Notes under the pieces: model-generated
What the model was told of the DNA's origin: nothing
What the model saw: only the letters and a program-made list of their open reading frames with translations
Databases searched by the model: none
From: Chara braunii
Taxonomy: Eukaryota > Streptophyta > Charophyceae > Charales > Characeae
NCBI GenBank assembly: GCA_003427395.1
Contig: BFEA01000032.1
Location: 1,044,913 to 1,070,700, forward strand
Length of the DNA: 25,788 bases
Direction: 5' to 3'
Part shown: positions 18,763 through 25,788 of the stretch, piece after piece
Position numbering within the stretch: the stretch's first letter is position 1
Layout: every line of letters starts with the position of its first letter
Made by a program: the position numbers and the translations under genes

Positions 18763-19425
18763 AGCAGCAGCACGCGAAGCGAAGTATCGACGGGGGAGGG
18801 CGAAAAGAAGAGGCAGACTAAAAAGGCAGTGGAAAGATGAGTGAGAAAGGGAAATGAATCAGGACGAGGGGTCATGCCGGGTTCATTCAGAGGGAGAGGC
18901 AGGTGTGGTGGAGGGAAGATCGAACAACTAGTTCGATTCTCCATAGATTTAGGCCGGAAAAGGATGGAGGATGGGGTTTTGAGGGCAGGCGACACTCGAT
19001 CCGAGCTTAGAATTGGGTAAGAGTTAGTAGAAAGAAGGTTAGTCAGAGAACTTACCGCACAGAGCTATGGTGAGAGGGAAAACGGGAGCGATGGGGATGA
19101 AGATCGCATAGCTCGCTCGTTTCACGATGAAAATGAGCGAGTGAAGATGGGGTTCTAAGGATCTTAGGTAGAGCAAATTCGATGACGATGTTAGTTTCGT
19201 TAGTACGTTAGTGGGAAAAGAGATAGGTAGAAAATGCCATGCGCCGAGATAACGAGGAGGGCATATCGAAGTCATTCGTGAAGGAGAATGAATGGGGGAG
19301 GAGTCTACATGGGGGTTCTCGAACCCCACGGACTCGATGACGTGGTCGGATTCCCCAATGAGCAAGCAGAGTTGGCGCTTTGAAAGTTAAAGGTTGCGCT
19401 TTGAGGAGTAGTTGTGCAATGGAGA

Positions 19426-19722
19426 TGTATACCTCCATGTTCTAGCGGAAAATTCATTCAATATTTGTTTGTCCCACTGTGAAAGCAGCGTGAGGCCAGT
19501 TGCGGGGTGGCGGACTTACTTGTTGGCCGAAGAGCTCGAGCGGGATGTTCAATCGATTTCGCTCCTCCCGACGATCGATGTAGTAGTCGGATTTCCTCTC
19601 TCGGCGCGCATGCCTAGAAAGCAGTGTATACTTCCATATTTTAGCTGAAGATTCGTCCGATTTTTGCTTATTCCATCGAGCAAAGTAGTGTGAGGCAGCC
19701 CGCGAGGTTGGAGACTTACCGC
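19426..19722. repeat. Diverged direct duplication of about 95 bp, offset 199 bp
   Basis: TGTATAC, TCCAT, TAGC, GAA, ATTC, TTTG, GTGAGGC and GACTTAC occur in the same order at 19426-19521 and 19625-19721. Each copy ends, read on the minus strand, in a splice-donor-like GTAAGTC. Confidence 0.7.
19520..19613 (-). CDS. Candidate internal exon of an unidentified minus-strand gene
   Basis: On the minus strand a polypyrimidine-AG (CTGCTTTCTAG, acceptor at 19615-19614) precedes 94 bp that are open in two frames and end at GTAAGTCC (donor at 19519-19518). One frame gives a charged peptide including 'SDYYIDRREERNRLNIP'. A donor at 19719-19718 (GGCGGTAAGTC) lies upstream, which would make an intron of about 105 bp. 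Other good donors on the same strand are at 20160 (CAG then GTAAGC) and 19055 (GTAAGTTC). No product is recognised and no start or end was found. It could be a gene or a decayed copy. Confidence 0.3.
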
Positions 19723-20148
19723 CGGGGGCGCGCGCCTGAAGGAAGACCGGTACCACCTTGACAGGAGAGGGAAACGGACAAGGGGGGGTACGAACGACAG
19801 AGGATACATAGCTGCGAGAAACAGAGAGAGAGAGCGCACACACACAAACACACAGAAAAGGAGGAGATGAGCTCACTCGTTTGTTGGGATCCGGTTTAAC
19901 TCGCCGTCTTCATCCCCTCGGTCGTGGCTGTGGTCCCCTCCCCGTGCGGTCTTTGCCTGAGTATACCTGACCGTGCACACTGTCAAGCACTTTTAGATAT
20001 GGCAAGGTACTGCAGAGGGAGAAAAACAGGGTAAGACTAGGCTGCGCACGGAGCAGCAAACAAGGGGGGGGGCAGACTGCAGAGCTAAAGGATTGCCTGC
20101 TGGCGGGNGGGNGGCCATCATACTGATTGAGGTGGAGGGGCAGGTGAG

Positions 20149-20166
20149 CAGCAGGCTTACCTGCTG
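20149..20166. repeat. Perfect 7-bp inverted repeat overlapping a donor-like site
   Basis: CAGCAGG and CCTGCTG are separated by CTTA. On the minus strand the junction reads CAG then GTAAGC, a good 5' splice-site match. Two undetermined bases lie just to the left, at 20108 and 20112. Confidence 0.5.
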
Positions 20167-20608
20167 GCTGATGCAATGTCCGACTCATTGAGCAAAGCTG
20201 CAGTAGACCAGTTGTGGGGACTGCAAATCACTGCAGACCTGTCTGCTGACCAGTGTGCCCCTCATCCTAATCAACCTACGTAGCAGCAGGTCAGCCGGGA
20301 GAAAACAGGCTTATCTGTTACTTGTATACTTCAAGTCACGAACCGGGGATAGACTAAGCTCGAAAAATGGGGTACTGCGGCAGATCTGGGAAGTCATCGG
20401 AGAATCGACAGTTGACAGTTTGGCGTCAGTTGGCCAACAGAAAAATTCCCACGAGAAATGAAAGTTGAAAAAACATTTTATAAAAAAAAAATCCTTCATA
20501 TTTATAAATTATCATTCCAATGTTCGTAAATTCTAAAATTTTCAGTTTGATTTGATAAGCTCCCGTCTAAATATGAGTTTTCCCTTCCAACTACATCTAC
20601 TTGTCCAA

Positions 20609-20781
20609 GATGGAATGAAAGTCTGGACAAGTTTATGAAATATTTTAATTAAATTTTCAATCCACTACAACAAATATTTTTTAACTTAGATTGGATTAAC
20701 CTATTTATGACTTAAAATCCTTACTTAGAATGACAATCCAATTAAAATATTTCATGAACTCATCCAAACTTTCATTCCATC
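20609..20781. mobile_element. Fold-back (MITE-like) element
   Basis: Positions 20609-20668 and 20729-20781 form an imperfect inverted repeat of more than 50 bp. It begins GATGGAATGAAAGT and contains ATGAAATATTTTAATT in both arms. The motif TGGAATGAAA also occurs nearby at about 20821 and 20881, so the element may extend outward or be nested. There is no coding capacity. The target duplication is not resolved. Confidence 0.65.
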
Positions 20782-20944
20782 TCGAGCATGCAGTCAAAAT
20801 AAGAAGGGATACCCCATTCTTGGAATGAAAGTTTGCAAGTAAGATGAAAAATTTTAAAATTGGAATGACATTTTTTAAGATGGAATGAAAATTAAAAATT
20901 TAGATTGTAATTTTACTATAGAATGATTATTTAATTCTAGGAAA

Positions 20945-21430
20945 TTTTTTTGTTGGCCAGGCTGCAGAGTGTTTTGGCCTTCATTGCGGGCCTCTTAGGC
21001 GTATAAAGATATTGAGTCCCTCTCCTGGGAGTTGAGTCAGTCCCCCTCTTGTATCTCGAGAGTCTGAAACCCCTCATCCTGCCCTTCTTACCCTAAGTCT
21101 AATCCTGTTCTGAGAGGAAGGCGACAGGTGGGATTGCAACCCGTAGGACTGCAGCAAGACTTTGTGGGGAGTCAGCCCACCGATTGCGGAGCTCTGCCGG
21201 AACTCAGGAGGAGTTCTGGAGGCAGGGAACTAAGAGGTAACCATTGTTTTCCCTCTATAAACCCGGTTATAACCTCTATCTGTACTTCTTGCTATGATTG
21301 ACTGAGTGTACTACCTGCCTCCCTTACTTTGACTTTCAGTATTGACTTTCATGACACAATTCAAACTTAAATAAAAAAATAATTGTGCAATGTCAGTTTC
21401 AATTTATTGTTTAACTGAAAGCAGATTGTG
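20945..21430. other. Unassigned DNA, moderate GC
   Basis: Differs in composition from the AT-rich flanks. It holds a perfect small hairpin (GAACTC/GAGTTC at 21204-21220) and two TATAAA words (about 21003 and 21257). No gene or LTR border could be supported. Confidence 0.4.
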
Positions 21431-21480
21431 GGATTATAACCGGGGGAAGGATGGGAGAAAGACTGTTTTGCTTGAGCCTG

Positions 21481-22216
21481 ACTGGGTCAACCAAAGGCTG
21501 GAAGAGTCTCCATAAGATGGATAGCCCAGTACTATGTTTATTTTCGATTGCATGAAGGACCAGACAGGTTCCCATAAGTTTTGGTGGTCTGGTTGCTCTG
21601 ACTTGCGAGGGCTGACTGTGATTGACTTTTCAGGGACCAAGCATTTTCCATAAGTTTGGGTGGCTTGGTCGCCTTTTTTACTTTGGGTTTCTTTCATTTT
21701 CTTTTGGTTCTGAACGAGGAGGTCTGAGCATGTTCCGTGAGTTTGGGTGACTCAGCCTCTTCATGCTTTGGCTTTAAGAAAAAGAACCAAGTTGAGTACC
21801 AAACATGTTCCATAAGTTTGGGTGGTCCTGGTTCAATGTCACGCACATGCTGGAACCAAAAGGTTATAACTTGGCTATATTTTACTATTATTTTATCTAT
21901 GAACAGGCTAGTCAGACAGTGTTTCATAAGTTTAGGTGATCTGACTATAGCTAATCATAACTAGAGAAAATATCAACTAAGAATAAATTTGTGGTACGAG
22001 CTGAATCTTGAGCTAAAGATGATTGGTTCAGTCATATGCTACCTTAAAAGAGTAAGTGTAGATAATTATATAAAATTTTGATACTTAAACAACTCAGGGC
22101 GATTAGGGTGACCTAGTCATTTGCTCAAAGAAGAGAAAAGTTGTTGTGCCCTTTGTTTGTGTATATTCAATGGTTGAGCTAGACATGTTTCATAAGTTTT
22201 TGTGGTCTAGCTTGAT
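21481..22216. repeat. Array of hairpins with conserved loop and variable self-complementary stems
   Basis: Six clear units share a loop close to ATGTTCCATAAGTTTGGGTG. Each is flanked by arms that pair with each other but differ between units. Arms: 21559-21565/21587-21593 ACCAGAC/GTCTGGT; 21635-21642/21663-21670 GACCAAGC/GCTTGGTC; 21718-21728/21751-21760 CTGAG/CTCAG plus GAGG/CCTC around a bulged T; 21798-21804/21825-21832 a weakened ACCA..AC/GT..TGGT; 21909-21916/21940-21947 TAGTCAGA/TCTGACTA; 22177-22184/22205-22212 AGCTAGAC/GTCTAGCT, extendable by wobble pairs. Possible decayed units lie at 21481-21530 and 22092-22117. Spacings (77, 87, 75, 113, 267) are not multiples of three, so a coding repeat is unlikely. 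I do not recognise the family. Confidence 0.85.
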
Positions 22217-22497
22217 GCCTTATGTAAGTTGGGTATAAAGGTATAAATCATTGAAAGACTACGAACTATTGTTTATCCAGGTTGACTTGAGGATGGTGAG
22301 AGTACTTACCTTTGTAGTTTGGTCTGCATGTGGTTGAGTGAGACTACTATTTCGTATGAGTTCCTGTTCAATAGGTAGTTGCTTTAGTTGTTCGCCACGT
22401 GCTAGAGTCATAGGAGTTAGTTTTAATTCCTGCATTTTCTGAGCTAAGTTTATTTTTACTTAGGTCGATTTCTGTATTTTCTGGGATCATTTATTAT

Positions 22498-23070
22498 ACT
22501 TGGTCTTGTATAAATTTTGGTAAGTCACTTTCTCTATGGAAAGCACTGCCAAAATTTCTACAAAACCAAGGAGTTAGTCAAATTTTATCTTTTTCATGGT
22601 CAAGTTTTTTTGAATTTTTGACTTAGTAAAAATATGAAAAACCTCATTTTTCTAAAAAGAGTGCTGCTCAAATTTTTGTTAATTCAGGGAATTAGACAAA
22701 ATTGGACCTTGAGAAGTCAAAGTCATTTTAGATTTTGAACTTAACTTTGTATAAATCTTGGAATATCACTTTCTCTACGGGAAGCGCTGCCGAAATTTTT
22801 ACAAATCTAAGGAGCTAGTTAAATTTTGTCTTAGTTGAACTCAGGTCTTGTTTCTGAGTTCATATCTGACTTGGTATAAAGCTGGGAAGTCTACCTTTTT
22901 AAAGAAATTGCTGCCCAAATTTTTACTAATTCAGGGATTTAGACAAAATTTGACTTTCCAGAGTTAGAGATTCTTTTTGTTTTCATATTTGAGTTAGTAT
23001 AAATTTTGAGAGGGCACTTTTCCTATGGGAAGCGCTGCCGAAATTTTCTTAGTTTAGAGGAGTTATTTTG
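22498..23070. repeat. Five-unit tandem array, period about 124 bp, with alternating unit types
   Basis: The landmark CTGC recurs at 22546, 22664, 22787, 22911 and 23035 (steps 118, 123, 124, 124). Units 1, 3 and 5 share CTTTCTCTAYGGGAAGCGCTG; only the first ten bases and GAAGC.CTGCC are needed to recognise them. Units 2 and 4 instead share GCTGCYCAAATTTTT and AATTCAGGGA. All units keep a potential stem between a TAAATTTTGG-like word and a CCAAAATTT-like word about 28 bp apart, with some paired changes. There are no open frames. Confidence 0.85.
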
Positions 23071-23815
23071 ATAGGTGGCAGGTCTGACAATCCACTCTGT
23101 GTAGAGGAGATTTTGTCAAAAGTCTACCTTTTTATTGGACACTGACTTAGGGATAGACTCAGGATTGGTTAGGTAGAATGATTCTAGGTGAAACCGTGAT
23201 ATGGAGATTACTTTTGATTTGGACTCATAGATTTAGCTTGGGGATTGGTCTAGCTTGTGTTACAGGTCCTCTTTAACGTTTGATTCGAAGTCAGGACTAG
23301 ATTCGACTTGATCCAATAAGGATCACCTTCTGTTATCACTGATAAAATGTCGGTTGTTGATTCGTCGGTCTACGACTCAACTCCAATTCATCCTCTATAC
23401 TCAACCAAAAATGTTTTAACTCTGGTGATTTTTATTGCTTTATTAAGTTTTTCACTCGGACTTTTATTGAATGACCGTTTAACAAAGGTACTGAGTATTT
23501 AATTATGGTTGGTTGGAGAAAGGGTGAGGCTTGCATGGCTAAAGCGAGGGGTATGAGTATAGAGAGTGGTTGAAGTTGACTCCGAGTAGTGCGTTAATTT
23601 TTGGTTGACTTTTTGATGTGATTGCAAGTATGTTCTGTGGTTCAGATTTTGGATTTGACTGTCTGCGATCACACATATATAAAGGCTGTGAGGAGTCCCA
23701 CTGTGATTGTGAAAAATGATCGTCACACACTTATACCTCCCTTTACATATATATATGTATGTACCTACATGTCGAGATTGAGAAGAGTGTTTCTTAAAGA
23801 TTTCTTAGTCGGACG
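23071..23815. other. Intergenic DNA; TATA-like word near 23673
   Basis: No gene is supported. TATATAAAGG at about 23673-23682 is a good plant-type TATA box, about 140 bp before the GC-richer stretch that starts near 23816, but no transcription start can be shown. Confidence 0.35.
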
Positions 23816-24199
23816 TTGGTCCTGGGCCTGGATTCGAGGTCCTTGTCCAGGACATCCCAGGTCCTAGACTCTGCATGGAAGGGATCAGCCCCCGTGCAGA
23901 GCCTATTAGCCCTGCCTGCCGGGGCACTCAGCCTAAGGGCCGAAGGTGCCGTGGAGGCCGCACGGCTATTCCTTCAGTCGTGCAATATCGTGAAGGGGTA
24001 TTCATACATTCCTAGTCGATATGGGAAGACTCTGCGCCCGCGCGGTTTTATACTAAGTCTCGCACGCGATGCCTATCCGATTTCCGCGTCGGAGCGTTAT
24101 GGGATGGCTACTACGAGACTAAGAGTGTTGTCGCATTGTTTGTTCTGTGTCGTTTCGTGTACATGTATGTGGGTGTGTTTTTATTATTACGCTCTTTAG
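23816..24199 (+). other. Unassigned GC-richer stretch with a 127-codon frame and hairpins
   Basis: A frame of 127 codons starts at 23816. It has Ala/Leu-rich and hydrophobic stretches and no recognised motif. The same DNA holds two hairpins: GTCCTGG/CCAGGAC (23819-23853) and a 10-bp stem CTCTGCATGG/CCGTGCAGAG (about 23870-23907, one wobble pair). Structure in the first 90 bp makes the frame doubtful. A strong donor-like GAGGTAAGTC lies further on at about 24460. Confidence 0.25.
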
Positions 24200-24666
24200 A
24201 GTGGTGTGCACGTGGTGTGGGGGATGCGTCCTAGTCGACCGACGACGAGTCGCGCTTGGGACCTCAACCCCCCAAGATGTCGATTCGCGTGCGGGTCCGA
24301 TAGAGGCGTAAAACTGCACGTACCCCCTATGCTACAATGTATGAGAAACATCCTCGACTGGTCCACCTCTGCGATTGCAACTGATTAACTTTCGTATTGT
24401 GGACTGGTAGCTCGGCGGGGATACACCCACCGAAGGAAGGTGACAACTCCCGCAAGGTGGAGGTAAGTCGTGCCTCGCGTAGGCCCTATCCTGTCGTAGG
24501 GGCTCGCGAGAGGTATGGCTGGCGCACTCGGTCGAAGCGGCTTGCAGAAGCTTCATGTGTATTCGTGACGAGGATTAATACCAACTCCTGAGTGACGCGG
24601 CCGGGAGGGTCCCGACCCGTTTTGTGCGGTGCCGGACCGATGCGCTCGACAGCGTATAGGTTCGCC

Positions 24667-24896
24667 ACTTCGCAGCGTCGAGGCAAGGAGCTTCTAGGGG
24701 CCTATACATACTACCTACACATAACTCACAAAGACACTGGTAGAGGTGGTAAGAGCACCTCCCACTAGTATTCACTTCGCAGATGCTCCATGGTAGGGAG
24801 CAGCGTCTGCTACGGCTCCACGCACAGGGGGCTTATACATACTACCAACACAGCTCACACAGGCACTGGTAGAGGTGGTAGGAGAACCTCCCATAC
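24667..24896. repeat. Diverged direct duplication
   Basis: CACTTCGCAG, TATACATACTACC, CTCACA and CACTGGTAGAGGTGGTA followed by CACCTCCCA occur twice in the same order, with the TATACATACTACC word at 24703 and 24834. Within each copy AGAGGTGG and CACCTCCC can pair imperfectly. Confidence 0.7.
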
Positions 24897-24959
24897 ACAT
24901 AGCCTACAGGCAGATACCTACAATACCGAACACACACATATATACATAACCATAGGGCT

Positions 24960-25414
24960 GGTGGGAGGTCACGACCAACTAATAATAGGCGTCTGAATGA
25001 TAAGAGGGGCGTGAGTTACTAGTCGGTCTACTTAGGGGTTAGTAGGTCATTGCTTGAGCCTGGCGTCCGAAGTTCCCGTATGATGAGGCTCGTTCGACTG
25101 CGCTTCCACCAGGCCTGGGTCACTAGCCCAGGTGCTTGTCACTACTGTTCGGTCCAAATCCCTTCGATGGTAGGGTAATGGTCCTGAGTGCTGGTCACAC
25201 TGAGGTAAGATAATAGGAATAGGCGGTGCGCTAGGAGTATTGAGGCGAGGATGGGATGGGAGGTAGCCTCGTCTCTTCAGACCAACCATGGCTGATAACT
25301 TCCCGCGATCAATGTGATTATAGTAATTGGCCTCCACAACACCCTGGACTTATATAAAAAAAAGGGTGAAAAAAAAAACAAAAAAAAGGAAAGAAGTGAA
25401 AGGCAAAAATAATT
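24960..25414. other. Intergenic DNA without recognised features
   Basis: A 96-codon minus-strand frame at 25047-25337 has no recognisable motif. Nothing else is visible. Confidence 0.4.
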
Positions 25415-25477
25415 TGATTTCGTGGTAATGAATCGTTGGAGTCGTTGGAATCACCTCATAACGGTGCTGGCAATGAC

Positions 25478-25512
<35 letters not shown>

Positions 25513-25750
25513 CGATGACGATAATAATGGTGATATGAATCACTGAAATCAGAAGACTGGGAATGAAGAAAGGGAAGATGATAACCCAGGTCTGGGCGGT
25601 ACAGTCTATTGGGATAAGACAAGGAGCGACGACAACAGAGTAGATTTGAAAGATTCCAACGACATGGAAGCCATTGAGCAGGAGGGTGAAGACAACAGTG
25701 TCCAAAAACCTCGTAACCAGCAGGGGAGGAAACGGGATTGGAGAATTCCT
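25415..25750 (+). pseudogene. Acidic reading frame interrupted by one stop (doubtful)
   Basis: One plus-strand frame reads 'ESLESLESPHNGAGN', then an Asp run from the GAT repeat, then a TGA at about 25554. After it come some 65 hydrophilic codons including 'RSDDNRVDLKDSNDMEAIEQ', ending at a TGA near 25754. The composition after the repeat is protein-like, but there is no start codon context, no family match and no splice evidence. Confidence 0.2.
25474..25533. repeat. (GAT)n microsatellite
   Basis: About eleven GAT units continue into GAC, GAT and AAT variants. Confidence 0.93.
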
Positions 25751-25755
25751 TGATG

Positions 25756-25758
<3 letters not shown>

Positions 25759-25788
<30 letters not shown>
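25759..25788. repeat. (GA)n microsatellite at the right edge
   Basis: Pure GA dinucleotides run to the end of the window, mirroring the simple repeat at the left edge. Confidence 0.97.

Noticed and set aside
21434-21927. Minus-strand frames with recurring peptides such as 'PKLMEH' and 'SPKLTEH'
   Set aside because: The repeats change frame between units (spacings 77 and 113 are not multiples of three), so the conserved feature is the DNA hairpin, not a protein.
21481-23070. CRISPR array in the hairpin region
   Set aside because: Unit spacing is irregular, the repeats themselves diverge, and there are no cas genes.
25108-25131. Third hAT-like end (GGGTCACTAGCCCA similarity)
   Set aside because: Only about 14 bp match copy A at 12783 and the match is itself a small palindrome; no CTAGGCTA end or 8-bp duplication.

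Overview
This is a eukaryotic nuclear fragment made almost entirely of transposable elements and other repeats. I see no intact host gene. A chromodomain Ty3/gypsy element, a primer-binding site matching initiator tRNA-Met, plant-type CCCTAAA motifs and small hAT-like elements all point to a plant or charophyte alga. The species cannot be fixed from the sequence. Both ends of the window stop inside dinucleotide repeats, as contig ends often do.

Layout. Positions 195-10388 are one complete but dead LTR retrotransposon on the minus strand. It has two diverged LTRs (195-537 and 10060-10388), a 5-bp target duplication GACTC on both sides, and a primer-binding site at 10051-10058. Its coding order from right to left is Gag (7993-5947), protease (5524-5240), reverse transcriptase (4680-4000), RNase H (3887-3240), integrase (3120-2143), then GPY/F module and chromodomain (2186-1515). 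Many stops and frameshifts break the frames. The long leader (8000-10050) holds telomere-like motifs, a CCCC-GGGG repeat block, a purine-only strand and a cluster of hairpins.

From 10389 to about 16000 the sequence is AT-rich and seeded with small DNA transposons of two families. One has TTAA target sites and ACCACCAGTA ends (10506-10706, 14237-14405, 15842-15991). The other has 8-bp target duplications and CTAGGCTA ends (12762-13018 minus, 13836-14174 plus). From 16500 to 17530 there are three tRNA-like sequences and a hexanucleotide repeat. From 17800 to 20200 composition is richer in GC: one orphan 126-codon frame, an exact 35-bp tandem repeat, and splice-like signals on the minus strand.

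The most unusual part is 20600-23070. After a fold-back element at 20609-20781 comes an array of six clear (up to eight) hairpins at 21481-22216. They share a conserved loop of about 20 nt but have different stem sequences, each pairing with itself. Directly after it, at 22498-23070, lies a five-unit tandem array with a period near 124 bp, in which two unit types alternate A-B-A-B-A. I do not recognise either array. The right end (23800-25788) is GC-richer, with hairpins, a duplicated segment and an acidic (GAT-rich) frame, but no gene I can name.
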